From NCBI GenBank assembly GCA_039995105.1, contig CP146203.1:124001-188000 (forward strand): 64,000 bases of DNA. Direction: 5' to 3'. Each line of letters opens with the position of its first letter. The stretch's first letter is position 1. Made by a program: the position numbers and the translations under genes. The notes below the pieces were generated by a model. That model made no database searches. It worked only from the letters and a program-made list of their open reading frames with translations, and was not told the origin of the DNA. Below are positions 19,568 to 29,526 of this stretch, piece by piece. Origin of the DNA: Jonesiaceae bacterium BS-20 (GTDB lineage Bacteria > Actinomycetota > Actinomycetes > Actinomycetales > Cellulomonadaceae).

Positions 19568-20495
19568 TCTGGCCGCCGGCGGTCAGCGCAAGCCGGGCCG
19601 GTTGGGGATTGGAATCATCGGTGCCGGCCGGGTGGGTGCGGTCCTTGGGGCCGCGCTGCGCGCAACCGGGCACGCGATCGTTGGTGCGACGGGGGCGTCA
19701 GATCAGACCCTCGAACGGATCGATGTCCTGTTGCCGGGAGTCCCGGTCCTAGAGCCGCAGCAGGTCGTGGAACGCTCCGAGATGGTCTTGTTGGCCGTCC
19801 CCGATGACGAACTTGTCGGTGTGGTTGGCGGTCTGGCGGAACTTGGCGCGTGGCAGGCCGGGCAAATCGTTGTCCACGTCTCCGGTGCGCACGGAATTTC
19901 CGTGTTGGCCCCCGCCCAGAAACTTGGGTGTATTCCGATTGCGATGCACCCGGCCATGACGTTTACCGGGACCTCGTTGGATCTGAGCCGGCTCGATGGC
20001 ACCACGTTTGCGGTGACCGCCCCCGGCCCGTTCCTGCCCATCGCCCAAGCCCTCGCGGTCGAACTCGGGGGAGAGCCCGTCACCATTGCGGAAGAAAAGC
20101 GCGGGCTGTATCACGCCGGTTTGGCACACGGGGCCAACCATCTGGTGGTGCTCGTGGCCCAGGCGGCGGCGGCGTTACAAGCCGCGGGTGTGCAGAATCC
20201 CGGGCACACGCTCGGGCCACTCCTGCACGCCGCCCTCGATGAGGTGTTGCGAGCAGCTAACGGTGATTCGAACCCCATGACCGCGCTGACCGGACCGGTT
20301 GTGCGCGGAGATGCGGGCACGGTTTCTAAACACCTAGAAACGCTGGCGGAGCTTGCTCGGGAACAGCACATCACCGACATTGCCCCGTCGTACATAGCCT
20401 TGGGTAGAGCCGCAACTGTCCGGGCCCTTGCCGCGGGCCGCATCAGCGCGGCTCAAGCGGAACAATTGCTCGATGCCTTTGCCCGCGGGCAATAG
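19557..20495 (+). CDS. DUF2520 Rossmann-fold oxidoreductase-like protein
   Basis: 312 residues with an N-terminal NAD(P)-binding Rossmann fold (IGIIGAGRVGAVLGAAL) and a C-terminal helical DUF2520 domain, resembling 6-phosphogluconate or ketopantoate reductase architecture. In Actinobacteria this gene sits next to panC, as here, and so a pantothenate-linked reductase role is a fair guess but unproven. The GTG at 19557 overlaps the previous gene by 11 bases; longer starts would overlap it more. Confidence 0.85.
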   Translation: MDADLAAGGQRKPGRLGIGIIGAGRVGAVLGAALRATGHAIVGATGASDQTLERIDVLLPGVPVLEPQQVVERSEMVLLAVPDDELVGVVGGLAELGAWQAGQIVVHVSGAHGISVLAPAQKLGCIPIAMHPAMTFTGTSLDLSRLDGTTFAVTAPGPFLPIAQALAVELGGEPVTIAEEKRGLYHAGLAHGANHLVVLVAQAAAALQAAGVQNPGHTLGPLLHAALDEVLRAANGDSNPMTALTGPVVRGDAGTVSKHLETLAELAREQHITDIAPSYIALGRAATVRALAAGRISAAQAEQLLDAFARGQ

Positions 20496-20527
20496 CCCCG
20501 CCTTCACTACTCTTAAGGACTTTGACC

Positions 20528-21391
20528 GTGTCAGCACCATTCTTGGCTACCACGACCGCCCAACTAGACCGGTTCTTGGCAGACAATCAACCAGCTAAGG
20601 GGCGCCGTGCCGTTGTCATGACCATGGGCGCGCTCCACGAGGGGCACCTGGAACTCGTGCGGGCTGCAAAAGAAGCGGCAACCCAAGTCATCGTCACCAT
20701 CTTTGTTAACCCGCTCCAATTTGGTCCCGGCGAAGACTACGAGGCCTATCCGCGCACGTTGGAAGCGGACCTAGCGCTACTAACTGAGGCCGGCGTGGAC
20801 GCGGTGTTCGCACCGTCTCCGCAAGAAATGTACCCGGATACGCGGCCGCTGGTGACCGTATCCGCGGGGCACATCGGGACCGTCCTCGAAGGCGCTATCC
20901 GCCCGGGCCACTTTGATGGCATGCTGACGGTGGTCCTGAAACTATTGAACCTGACCCGGCCCGACCTAGCCTTCTTTGGCCAAAAGGACGCCCAGCAACT
21001 GCTCCTGATCCAGCGCATGGTCAAGGACTTCAATTTGGGGGTCAAAATCTGCCCGGTGCCGATCGTGCGCCAAGAAGATGGCCTTGCCCTGTCATCGCGA
21101 AATTCCTACCTTTCCCAAGAAGAACGGGAAACCGCCCTGACGCTGTCCCGAGCGTTGACCGCGGCCCAGTTGGCCGCCCAACGCGGCGCTACTGCGGGCC
21201 AAGCAAGAGCGGTAGCCGCGCAGGTGATTGAGCAAATCGCCGGGCTTACCCTCGACTACCTCGTGGTGGTGGACCCGCAGACAATTGCCCAAGCGGATGA
21301 AGATTACCGTGGGTCTGCTCTCACTCTGATTGCAGCACGTGTGGGGTCAACTAGACTTATTGACAACATGCCCGTGGAAATTGCGCCGTAA
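20528..21391 (+). CDS. panC: Pantothenate synthetase
   Basis: Condenses pantoate and beta-alanine with ATP to pantothenate, for coenzyme A. 287 residues with the nucleotide-binding HIGH-like MGALHEGH, FVNPLQFGPGEDY and the KMSKS-like SSRNSYLS. The GTG at 20528 is chosen because AAGGAC at 20515-20520 is eight bases upstream; the TTG at 20522 is too close to it. Followed by panD, which supplies beta-alanine. Confidence 0.96.
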   Translation: MSAPFLATTTAQLDRFLADNQPAKGRRAVVMTMGALHEGHLELVRAAKEAATQVIVTIFVNPLQFGPGEDYEAYPRTLEADLALLTEAGVDAVFAPSPQEMYPDTRPLVTVSAGHIGTVLEGAIRPGHFDGMLTVVLKLLNLTRPDLAFFGQKDAQQLLLIQRMVKDFNLGVKICPVPIVRQEDGLALSSRNSYLSQEERETALTLSRALTAAQLAAQRGATAGQARAVAAQVIEQIAGLTLDYLVVVDPQTIAQADEDYRGSALTLIAARVGSTRLIDNMPVEIAP

Positions 21392-21443
21392 CGGACGCAG
21401 TCTAGTAAACACGCGGATACTGCAACTTGTTTGAAGGATAGCT

Positions 21444-21881
21444 GTGACCTCTTTGCAACGCCCCATGATGATTGGCAAGATTCACCGTGCCACGGTAACG
21501 CAGGCTGACCTGCACTATGTGGGGTCTATAACTATTGACGCGGACCTTTTGGACGCGGCCAACCTCTACCCCGGTCAGCAGGTGGACGTGGTAGACGTGA
21601 CCAACGGGTCCCGGCTTACTACCTATGTCATTCCTGGCGAGCGCGGCTCCGGCCAAATCTGCATCAACGGTGCTGCCGCCCACATGATTGACCCCCAAGA
21701 CATTGTCATCATCATTGCGTACGGCATGATGGCTGACGCTGAGGCCCGGCACTACCTGCCACACGTGGTCTTCGTTGATAAGAGCAATAAGATTTTGGAA
21801 GAATCCAGAGAACCGGGCCAGGTCCCGCAGGGCTTTGGATTAGAAGCCAGCGGCCTGCCAATCGCGCCGTTCCAAGCGTAA
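21444..21881 (+). CDS. panD: Aspartate 1-decarboxylase precursor
   Basis: Makes beta-alanine from aspartate. The proenzyme cleaves itself between Gly and Ser in the YVGSIT motif, making the pyruvoyl cofactor. 145 residues; GAAGGATA precedes the GTG. The typical [12 protein letters not shown] start of the family is near residue 8 and NGAAAH is present. Cotranscribed with panC. Confidence 0.96.
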   Translation: MTSLQRPMMIGKIHRATVTQADLHYVGSITIDADLLDAANLYPGQQVDVVDVTNGSRLTTYVIPGERGSGQICINGAAAHMIDPQDIVIIIAYGMMADAEARHYLPHVVFVDKSNKILEESREPGQVPQGFGLEASGLPIAPFQA

Positions 21882-21914
21882 GTTTCTTTCTTCCCTCTCA
21901 ACTTTGGAGCATCG

Positions 21915-23627
21915 GTGCCCCAGCCTTTTGCAAACTTGACCCTGCCCACCGCGCTTGCCGCGCCGGAGCCGGGCTGGGTGACTAGGGCTGACGCGATTGT
22001 GGTGGGGTCCGGCATTGCCGGGCTCACCGCAGCGTTGGAACTGCGCCAAAAGGTTAGCCGGGTGCTCCTGGTGACCAAAGACAAACTGTCTTCCGGTTCA
22101 ACCGTGTGGGCCCAAGGCGGGATCGCCGCGGCATTAGACCCCAAAGATTCCCCGGACGCGCACCTTGCTGACACGCTGACAGCTGGGGTGGGACTGTGTG
22201 ACCCAGAAGCGGTCCGGGTGCTCGTGACCGAGGGACCACAGCGCGTGCGGGAGTTGGTGGACCGCGGCACCATCTTTGATACCGATGCCTCAGGCAACAT
22301 GGCGTTGACCCGCGAGGGCGGTCACCACGCCAACCGGATTGCCCACGCCGGGGGAGACGCCACGGGTGCGGAGATCTCCCGGGCCTTGGTAGCGCAGCTT
22401 GATTTGGTGCGTGCGGATCCGGGGATCGAGATCATTGAGCATGCCCAGGTCCTTGATGTGCTGACCTCAGAGCAAGCCACGGGCCGGGTCGCCTGCGGGG
22501 TGAACCTGCACGTGCGCGGTGAGGGCGAACGCGACGGTGTTGGAGCCGCGTTGGCTCGAGTTGTGGTTTTGGCCACCGGCGGCATAGGTCAGCTGTATGT
22601 TTCCTCGACTAACCCAGCGGCTGCGACCGCCGATGGTGCCGCAGCGGCATTGCGCGCAGGAGCGGACCTGGGTGACCTCGAGTTTGTGCAATTTCACCCC
22701 ACGGTCCTGTGGTTGGGATCGGGCGCCCGCGGGCAACTCACGCTCATCTCCGAGGCGGTGCGCGGCGAGGGCGCGTATTTGATCGACGTCAACGGGCATC
22801 GGTTTATGCCGTCTGTGCACCCCATGGCTGAATTGGCGCCGCGGGATGTGGTAGCCCATGCGATCATTCGGCAAATGGAAAAAACCGGCTCGGACCACGT
22901 GTTTCTCGATGCCCGTCACCTTGGTGCCGCGTTCTTGCGTGAGCGGTTTCCCACGATTCATACCCGCTTGGCCGAGCAGGGTTTTGACCTGACCGCAGAG
23001 CCGATTCCCGTCGCTCCCGCCCAGCACTATCACTCGGGCGGAATCATCACGGACCTCGTTGGACGGTCAACCCTTGATGGGCTGTACGCGATTGGGGAGG
23101 CCGCCTGCACGGGGGTCCACGGCGCAAACCGGTTGGCTTCCAACTCGCTGCTGGAGGGCATTGTGTTTGCGTGCCGTGCGGCCGAAGACATCGCAGCGCG
23201 GATCAGCGTTGGGGAACTGCCACAGCAAGAGCCGCAGGCTCGTCCCGGATCTAGCGGCCTGACCATGGCGGCGTCAAGGTCTCGGATCCAGCACGCAATG
23301 ACCTGGGGTGCCGGAGTGCTTCGCAGCGCGCAGTCACTTGGGCAAGCCCAGGAAACGCTAGCGGGGGTTCGCACGGATGCCAACATCGCCGAGGAGGTCG
23401 ACGGCGACGGATTCACCCTGCCACAGGCAGCCGAGTGGGAAACCTCTAACGTGCATCAGGTTGCGTGCGCACTAGTCGCCGCTGCAACGCTGCGCACCGA
23501 ATCTCGGGGCGGACATTTCCGTACCGACTTCCCACAGACCGATCCCGTGTGGCAGCGCAGGATTGCGGTACGCCTGAATTTCTTGGGCGAACTTGAAACG
23601 ACCGTGATTCCGATCGTTCCGCAGTAA
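21915..23627 (+). CDS. nadB: L-aspartate oxidase
   Basis: FAD enzyme oxidising aspartate to iminoaspartate for NAD synthesis. 570 residues: FAD-binding VVGSGIAGLTAALEL, SSGSTVWAQGGIAAA, EGGHHANRIAHAGGDATG and QFHPT, with a C-terminal helical domain. The GTG at 21915 follows GGAG. nadC follows, but nadA (quinolinate synthase) is not in the window although nadABC usually cluster. Confidence 0.95.
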   Translation: MPQPFANLTLPTALAAPEPGWVTRADAIVVGSGIAGLTAALELRQKVSRVLLVTKDKLSSGSTVWAQGGIAAALDPKDSPDAHLADTLTAGVGLCDPEAVRVLVTEGPQRVRELVDRGTIFDTDASGNMALTREGGHHANRIAHAGGDATGAEISRALVAQLDLVRADPGIEIIEHAQVLDVLTSEQATGRVACGVNLHVRGEGERDGVGAALARVVVLATGGIGQLYVSSTNPAAATADGAAAALRAGADLGDLEFVQFHPTVLWLGSGARGQLTLISEAVRGEGAYLIDVNGHRFMPSVHPMAELAPRDVVAHAIIRQMEKTGSDHVFLDARHLGAAFLRERFPTIHTRLAEQGFDLTAEPIPVAPAQHYHSGGIITDLVGRSTLDGLYAIGEAACTGVHGANRLASNSLLEGIVFACRAAEDIAARISVGELPQQEPQARPGSSGLTMAASRSRIQHAMTWGAGVLRSAQSLGQAQETLAGVRTDANIAEEVDGDGFTLPQAAEWETSNVHQVACALVAAATLRTESRGGHFRTDFPQTDPVWQRRIAVRLNFLGELETTVIPIVPQ

Positions 23628-23674
23628 CTTTCCCAACGTTCAGCCAGCCACCGCACCACCATTAGGAGTTCACC

Positions 23675-24574
23675 ATGTCTACAACCAACGTTATCCAGCC
23701 ACCGTTGAACCTGGACTGGGCAGCCACAATAGTGCGCGTGGCCCTTGATGAAGACTTGGGCGGATATCCAGGCGTCGACGTCACCTCAAGCGCTACCCAC
23801 GGCGATGGGGTTGCCGGAACCGCCCATCTCATGGCGCGCGAGAGTGGTGTAATCGCTGGGATAGAACTGCTCTCGTTGGTGACCCGCCAGGTGGCTGAGC
23901 GCTTTGACCAGCCGGAACCCACCGTAACCCTGCACGTCGCCGACGGCGCCCGAGTACGCGCGGGGGACAAACTGGCAACGGTCGTGGGCCTGGTACCAAC
24001 CCTGCTCATGGCGGAACGCACGGCGCTGAACCTCATGTCACGGGCATCGGGAGTAGCCAGCGTAACCAGGCTGTGGGCGGATGAACTCGACGGAACCGGG
24101 GCGATGGTGCTGGATACCCGCAAGACCACGCCGGGACTGCGGGAACTTGAAAAATATGCGGTGCGGGCCGGGGGCGGAACCAACAAGCGCATGGGTCTAT
24201 ACGACGTTGCGATGGTCAAGGACAACCACGTGACGGCCGCCGGGTCGGTAGCCGGTGCGATCGCTGCCGTGGCAGCGATGCACCCCGGAGTCACCATTCA
24301 AGTAGAGGCGGATACCCAGGCCCAAGCGCTTGAAGCTGTCGATGCCGGAGCAAGGTTCCTCTTGCTCGACAACATGCCCGATGACGTCATGGCCAAGGCG
24401 GTTCACGCTATCCGGGCGCGTGAGGCTCAGGTAGGCAAGATCGAACTTGAAGCCACCGGAAACCTGACGTTGTCCCGCGCAAAATCGGCTGCCGCAACCG
24501 GGGTGGACTACATGTCTGTCGGAGCGTTGACGCACTCGGCACCGATCTTGGATCTCGCACTCGATCTGGTCTGA
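23675..24574 (+). CDS. nadC: Nicotinate-nucleotide pyrophosphorylase (carboxylating)
   Basis: Converts quinolinate and PRPP to nicotinate mononucleotide. 299 residues with the signature RKTTPGLRELEKYAVRAGG and the quinolinate-site KDNH, then VEADTQAQAL and LLDNMPDD. A TTAGGAG ribosome site precedes the ATG at 23675. It forms a de novo NAD pair with nadB. Confidence 0.96.
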   Translation: MSTTNVIQPPLNLDWAATIVRVALDEDLGGYPGVDVTSSATHGDGVAGTAHLMARESGVIAGIELLSLVTRQVAERFDQPEPTVTLHVADGARVRAGDKLATVVGLVPTLLMAERTALNLMSRASGVASVTRLWADELDGTGAMVLDTRKTTPGLRELEKYAVRAGGGTNKRMGLYDVAMVKDNHVTAAGSVAGAIAAVAAMHPGVTIQVEADTQAQALEAVDAGARFLLLDNMPDDVMAKAVHAIRAREAQVGKIELEATGNLTLSRAKSAAATGVDYMSVGALTHSAPILDLALDLV

Positions 24575-24654
24575 GAAAGGTGCTGCATGGGATGAACTGC
24601 GGGTGTGAGACGCACTGCACCGTCAATGCGAACCCGATTGTCGTGATAGGTGGC

Positions 24655-24667
24655 TAGAATTGTCTGG
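24655..24667 (+). promoter_or_regulatory. Leaderless-type promoter of lysS
   Basis: TAGAAT at 24655-24660 is followed six bases later by the GTG start of lysS, and there is no ribosome site. This spacing puts the predicted transcription start at the start codon itself. Confidence 0.55.
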
Positions 24668-26226
24668 TGACCACTACGCCTAAGAACCCCAAGGTAACGC
24701 CCGCTTCAGCCGCCCCAGAGGCAGTTGACCTCCCCGAGCAACTGCGATTGCGCCATGAAAAACGCGCTCGCATCATTGCTGACGGCGGCCAGGCTTACCC
24801 GGTTACGGTTCCCGTCACACACGCAATCAAAGAGGTCCGCAGTGCTTACGAGCACCTGGAGACCGGGGAAGAAACCGATGACGTTGTTGGTGTAGCCGGC
24901 CGCGTTGTGTTCCTGCGCAACACCGGCAAGCTCTGCTTTGTTGCCATCCAAGACGGCGAAGGTAACCGCCTGCAGATCATGCTCTCGCAGGGTGAGGTGG
25001 GCGCTGAGTCCCTTACCCAGTTCAAGGCGGACGTGGACCTGGGAGACCAACTCTTTGCAAAGGGTCGGGTCATCTCCTCCAAGCGCGGTGAACTTTCCAT
25101 CTTCGCAACCGAGTGGCAGATTGCGGCCAAGTCATTGCGCCCGCTGCCAAACATGTACGAGCGCGAGGACGGCACCGCCGCCGAGCTCTCCGAGGAAGCT
25201 CGGGTGCGTCAGCGCTATGTAGACCTCATCGCACGCCCAGCCGCCCGGGATAACGCCCGGTTGCGCGCAAATGTGGTGCGTTCCCTGCGTAACAACTTCC
25301 ACGCACGGGACTACATCGAAATTGAAACCCCCATGCTCCAGACCATTCACGGTGGAGCATCGGCGCGGCCATTTAGCACGCACATGAACGCCTTTGACAT
25401 GGAACTGTTCCTGCGTATTGCGCCAGAGCTTTTCTTGAAGCGCGCGGTTGTTGGTGGCCTCGAGCGGGTCTTTGAGATCAACCGTAACTTCCGTAACGAG
25501 GGTGCTGACTCAACGCACTCCCCGGAATTTGCCATGCTTGAGGCGTACGAGGCCTACGGTGATTACAACACCATGGCAGTGCTCGCCAAGGATCTAGTGC
25601 AGACCGCGGCCAAGGAAGTGTTTGATGGGGAAACCCTGGTGACCCTTGCTAACGGTGAACAGTACGAGCTGGGCGGCGACTGGGCCGACATTTCGATGTA
25701 TGACACCCTGTCCAGCGCGCTAGGTCAAGAAATCACCCCGCAGGAATCGGTTGCAACCCTGACCAAGTTGGCTGAGAAAGTCGACATTTCGATGGACCCC
25801 AAGAAGGTCACGCACGGCAAGCTCGTTGAGGAACTGTGGGAGCACTACGTTGGTGACCACCTGTATGAGCCGACCTTTGTGCGCGACTTCCCGGTTGAGA
25901 CCTCACCGCTGACCCGTGACCACCGCTCCAAGCACGGCGTTGTGGAAAAGTGGGACCTGTACATCCGCGGCTTCGAGTTGGCAACTGCCTACTCCGAGCT
26001 CATCGACCCGGTTATTCAGCGCCAACGCTTCGAAGCGCAGGCCGTGCTGGCGGCTGCCGGTGACGCCGAGGCCATGGTGTTGGATGAAGACTTCCTGACC
26101 GCAATGGAATACGCCATGCCACCGAGCGGCGGCATGGGCATGGGTCTGGACCGCTTGCTGATGGCCCTGACCGGACTTGGTATCCGGGAAACGATCTTGT
26201 TCCCCTTGGTCAAGCCACAACACTGA
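24667..26226 (+). CDS. lysS: Lysyl-tRNA synthetase, class II
   Basis: Charges tRNA(Lys). 519 residues: N-terminal OB-fold anticodon-binding domain (about 65-165), then the class II catalytic core with motif 1, motif 2 ([11 protein letters not shown]...HSPEF) and motif 3 ([13 protein letters not shown]) near the C-terminus. The GTG has no ribosome site but a well-placed -10 box, so the mRNA may be leaderless. It follows nadC where relatives often have coaX. Confidence 0.96.
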   Translation: MTTTPKNPKVTPASAAPEAVDLPEQLRLRHEKRARIIADGGQAYPVTVPVTHAIKEVRSAYEHLETGEETDDVVGVAGRVVFLRNTGKLCFVAIQDGEGNRLQIMLSQGEVGAESLTQFKADVDLGDQLFAKGRVISSKRGELSIFATEWQIAAKSLRPLPNMYEREDGTAAELSEEARVRQRYVDLIARPAARDNARLRANVVRSLRNNFHARDYIEIETPMLQTIHGGASARPFSTHMNAFDMELFLRIAPELFLKRAVVGGLERVFEINRNFRNEGADSTHSPEFAMLEAYEAYGDYNTMAVLAKDLVQTAAKEVFDGETLVTLANGEQYELGGDWADISMYDTLSSALGQEITPQESVATLTKLAEKVDISMDPKKVTHGKLVEELWEHYVGDHLYEPTFVRDFPVETSPLTRDHRSKHGVVEKWDLYIRGFELATAYSELIDPVIQRQRFEAQAVLAAAGDAEAMVLDEDFLTAMEYAMPPSGGMGMGLDRLLMALTGLGIRETILFPLVKPQH

Positions 26227-26257
26227 TAGCAAATAACCTAAGAAACGGGTAGGAACG

Positions 26258-26443
26258 ATGGAAACATTCTGGGATGGCCTTGGCGCCCTAATACCATCAA
26301 TTGGTGTGGGCATAATTTTCTACTTCGTTATGCGCTTTGTTGTCCGTGCGGACCGTAACGAGCGTCTGCAACTGGCGGAGCTTGACCGGTTGGCAAACGA
26401 GCAGACGGACACTGAGGAACCACACACCACTAACCCTCAGTAG
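26258..26443 (+). CDS. Small single-pass membrane protein downstream of lysS
   Basis: 61 residues, one transmembrane segment (about 8-28) and a charged cytoplasmic tail ending in Thr/Glu-rich sequence. A GGTAGGAAC ribosome site precedes the ATG. Small proteins of this kind often follow lysS in Actinobacteria; function unknown. Confidence 0.7.
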   Translation: METFWDGLGALIPSIGVGIIFYFVMRFVVRADRNERLQLAELDRLANEQTDTEEPHTTNPQ

Positions 26444-26483
26444 GTTCGCTCGACCACGCAAGTTTGCTTGTACCGGTTGCCGC

Positions 26484-26510
26484 AAGCCGATGATCTCGAT
26501 CATTTGGCTT
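26484..26510 (+). terminator. Weak hairpin after the lysS unit
   Basis: AAGCC and ATGAT pair with ATCAT and GGCTT across a CTCG loop with small internal mismatches. It may end the lysS unit before the lactonase gene; no T-run follows. Confidence 0.3.
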
Positions 26511-26554
26511 GGGTAGTTGCGGCCTAAATTTTCTAGACCTTTGAGGACCCTATT

Positions 26555-27637
26555 ATGCGCGTATTTGTTGGAACGTATCCCGCGCCCGCTCATGCCAATG
26601 AACCAGCACAAGCGGAGGGTATTTGGCACGCCGATTTTGACGTTGAATCCGGGCAATTTACCAACCTCACCCAGGTGATTGAGGTTCCGGCCGCCTCCTT
26701 CTTAGCGGTTGGCGCAGACAACCAAGAGCTCTTTGCCGTCAGTGAAACCGATCCGGGTAATCTCTCCAGGTTTGCAATCACGGATGCCGGACTAGAACAC
26801 CGCCAAACGGTTCCTACCTTTGGTGTCGATCCGTGCCACGTGACGATTGCGGCCGAGCAAGTGGTGGTAACGAACTACACCTCCGGTTCAGTTGCGTCCT
26901 ACCGCAGTTCCCATCCCGGCGCCGAGTTGGTCGATGGCAAGGTCTTTCAACAGTCCGGGCAAGGCCCAAACATTGACCGTCAGGCAGGTCCGCACGCACA
27001 CTTCAGCGCCCAAATTCCAACGACCCAGCACGTTTGGGTGACGGACCTTGGGGCCGACCGAATCATCGGTTACCAAATCACGAGCTACGGTGAGGGAACC
27101 CGCCAGCTTGTGGCCCGCGGTACGGCTGTCGAATTCCCTGCCGGTAGCGGACCCCGCCACATCGTATTCGATGGTGACACCTACGCATTCGTAGTTGGCG
27201 AGCTGAACAATACGTTGTATACGGTGCGGATTGATGAACTCTCTGGCAAGGGGGAAGTCGTCCACGAACATGCACTGGTTGGCACAGTGGGTCCCGATAC
27301 GCCATCTCACCTCGAGATCAACCCCGAAGGTACCCTCTTGTTTGTTGCCGTCCGCGGCATTGATAACATGCAGGCCTTCGCCATTGTCCGCAGCGACCAA
27401 AACAATACCGGGGCAGCACCAACCCTCGAACCGGTTGGCGTATTTTCCTGTGCGGGCCAGGGCCCGCGTCACTTCAAAACCTTTGGGCAGCGCAGCGACG
27501 GCCTACACGTGCTTGCCGTGGCCAACAAGAAATCGGGCACGCTTGACGTGCTTGGGTTCGATCAAACCACGGGAACCGGTCAGCTACTTTCCCAAGAAAA
27601 CGTGCCAGCTCCGGCTTGCATCGTCAATCTGAACTGA
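26555..27637 (+). CDS. Lactonase family beta-propeller protein (6-phosphogluconolactonase-like)
   Basis: 360 residues of the Pgl/YbhE seven-bladed lactonase family (VFVGTYP at the start, DPCHVTI, GPHAHFS, SGPRHIVF, GQGPRHF near the C-terminus). The likely reaction is hydrolysis of 6-phosphogluconolactone in the pentose phosphate pathway, though some members act on other lactones or have no shown activity. GAGGAC precedes the ATG. Its stop codon lies in a 17-base tandem duplication (27621-27654). Confidence 0.88.
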   Translation: MRVFVGTYPAPAHANEPAQAEGIWHADFDVESGQFTNLTQVIEVPAASFLAVGADNQELFAVSETDPGNLSRFAITDAGLEHRQTVPTFGVDPCHVTIAAEQVVVTNYTSGSVASYRSSHPGAELVDGKVFQQSGQGPNIDRQAGPHAHFSAQIPTTQHVWVTDLGADRIIGYQITSYGEGTRQLVARGTAVEFPAGSGPRHIVFDGDTYAFVVGELNNTLYTVRIDELSGKGEVVHEHALVGTVGPDTPSHLEINPEGTLLFVAVRGIDNMQAFAIVRSDQNNTGAAPTLEPVGVFSCAGQGPRHFKTFGQRSDGLHVLAVANKKSGTLDVLGFDQTTGTGQLLSQENVPAPACIVNLN

Positions 27638-27654
27638 TCGTCAATCTGAACTGA
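27621..27654 (+). repeat. 17-base perfect tandem duplication over a stop codon
   Basis: 27621-27637 and 27638-27654 are identical. The first copy ends with the TGA stop of the lactonase gene, so the second copy lies wholly outside the coding region. It looks like a recent slippage or duplication event. Confidence 0.9.
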
Positions 27655-27684
27655 GTGAGGGACGGAACCAGCCAGAATTGGCAG

Positions 27685-27990
27685 CTACTTCGCGGTTAGT
27701 GCTGCGCAGTTCGAGATCTCGACCTCAACAATGCCCGCCACAAATGGCAGGCAGGAACCACACGCGCCACCGGCACGAGTCTTCACTTGAACGTCATCGA
27801 GGCTCTTGCATTGCCCTGTTCGGATCAACGACCGGATCTCACCGGCGTTGACGTTGTTGCACGTACAGACCATGGAATCATCCTCAAAGGTCGCGCAATC
27901 CTCAGGGGAGGCGGGCACAATCTGAGTCGTTTCTTCCGTGGTACCGAGTAGGTCACGCATTGCAGCTAACGGGTCTGCGTTAAATTCCAT
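27685..27990 (-). CDS. Small BFD-like [2Fe-2S]-binding protein, related to the NirB C-terminal domain
   Basis: 101 residues from the ATG at 27990. The cysteine pattern CTCNNVNAGEIRSLI...GACGSC is that of bacterioferritin-associated ferredoxin-like [2Fe-2S] domains and of the corresponding domain in the nitrite reductase large subunit. The stretch before it (DPLAAMRDLLG) also resembles NirB, so it may be a surviving piece of a NirB-like gene that became independent, or a free electron-transfer protein. It converges with the lactonase gene and is divergent from mshA. Confidence 0.75.
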   Translation of the reverse strand: MEFNADPLAAMRDLLGTTEETTQIVPASPEDCATFEDDSMVCTCNNVNAGEIRSLIRTGQCKSLDDVQVKTRAGGACGSCLPFVAGIVEVEISNCAALTAK

Positions 27991-28137
27991 AGGACTATTT
28001 TCTCTTGGACGTTGGGAAAAACTCTGGGACCATAGGCCCGAGCGGTAATGATTGGTATTCACAATCCGGGCCGGCAAGTTGGATTGCACCCAAATAGGTG
28101 CCAAACTTGAACGCGGAACACTTAGAGTCAGGGAGAC

Positions 28138-29436
28138 ATGACAAGATTTCGGCGTGATGATTCCCCACGCATAGCGATGCTGTCAGTGCACACGTCCCCA
28201 TTGGCCCAAGCAGGTACCGGGGATGCCGGCGGCATGAACGTGTACATCACCGAACTCGCGCGCGCGATGGCGCTCCAAGGCGCCCAAATTGAGATCTTTA
28301 CCCGCCGCACAACCGCGAGCCAACCCGACTCGGTTGAGATGGAACAGGACGTTCACGTCCGGCACATTACCGCAGGACCCTTTGAAGGACTCGACAAGAA
28401 CGACCTGCCCGGCCAACTCTGCTACTTCACCCAAGGGGTCCTCCGCACTGAGGCATCGAGAGCCCCAAACTGGTATGACGTAGTCCATTCGCACTACTGG
28501 TTGTCCGGCCAAGCAGGTTGGTTAGCAGCGGACCGCTGGGACGTACCGCTCGTGCACTCCATGCACACGATGGCCCGGGTCAAAAACCTGCAACTGGCGC
28601 CGGGTGACACTCCGGATCCGGTGGGCCGGATCATCGGTGAAGAGCAGGTGGTCCAAGAGTCCGACGCTCTGATCGCTAATACCGCTTCTGAAGCCGATGA
28701 ACTGATTAACTTGTACCAAGCGGTTCCGGACCGCGTGCACGTAGTAGCACCCGGCGTTGACCTCGAAATATTTACACCTCGGGCCCCAAACGGCCTAAGC
28801 CGGAGCGAGGAACGTGCGTCCTTTGGCTTTGGAGCGGATGAAGAAGTTATTGTGTTTGCCGGGCGCATCCAACCGCTAAAAAGTCCGGATGTGCTCATTG
28901 AGATGCTCGCTGAGATTGTGAACCGAAGCAGGGAAGCACAACGACTTGGCCAGCCGACCATCAAGATTCCAACTTTGGTAATCTTAGGTGGGCCCTCCGG
29001 GCGCCCAACCGCACTGACCGAGCTTAAAGTCCTGGTGAAACTCCTGCAGATTAGTGAGCACGTACGCTTTGAACCCCCGGTTGGACGGGAGGCACTTGCC
29101 GCTTGGTTCCGGGTTGCGGACTTGGTCGCAGTACCGTCACGCAACGAGTCCTTTGGGCTGGTTGCAATTGAAGCCCAAGCCTGCGGCACACCCGTGATCG
29201 CCGCGGAAGTGGGTGGACTGCGCACGGCGGTAGCTCACGGTCAATCGGGTATTTTGGTGCCGGACCACGAGCCGCGCCGCTGGGCAGATGAAGTCCTAAG
29301 ACTACTTGGCAACCCGGCCCGGCTAGCGGCCCTGGGGACCGGGGCCGTGCACCACGCGGTGGGGTACACGTGGGAAAATACTGCTAAGGCCACCCTTGAG
29401 GTGTACCGCAGTGCAGCTCGAATAAAAAGGTTTTGA
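28138..29436 (+). CDS. mshA: D-inositol-3-phosphate glycosyltransferase MshA
   Basis: First committed step of mycothiol synthesis: transfers GlcNAc from UDP-GlcNAc to inositol 3-phosphate. 432 residues, two Rossmann domains of GT family 4: [19 protein letters not shown] near the N-terminus and the donor-binding [21 protein letters not shown] in the C-terminal half. The ATG at 28138 lies nine bases after TAGAGT and four after GGGAG, so a very short leader is likely. The neighbour order mshA, gpmA, phoU, senX3 is shared with mycobacteria. Confidence 0.95.
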   Translation: MTRFRRDDSPRIAMLSVHTSPLAQAGTGDAGGMNVYITELARAMALQGAQIEIFTRRTTASQPDSVEMEQDVHVRHITAGPFEGLDKNDLPGQLCYFTQGVLRTEASRAPNWYDVVHSHYWLSGQAGWLAADRWDVPLVHSMHTMARVKNLQLAPGDTPDPVGRIIGEEQVVQESDALIANTASEADELINLYQAVPDRVHVVAPGVDLEIFTPRAPNGLSRSEERASFGFGADEEVIVFAGRIQPLKSPDVLIEMLAEIVNRSREAQRLGQPTIKIPTLVILGGPSGRPTALTELKVLVKLLQISEHVRFEPPVGREALAAWFRVADLVAVPSRNESFGLVAIEAQACGTPVIAAEVGGLRTAVAHGQSGILVPDHEPRRWADEVLRLLGNPARLAALGTGAVHHAVGYTWENTAKATLEVYRSAARIKRF

Positions 29437-29526
29437 CGATTGGCCCAGGAGCTCTAGATATTTTCTTGGTGTCCAACGGACGAAAGGCCCCTGCGATGGG
29501 GCTACAAATACGGCAAGATAGGAATC

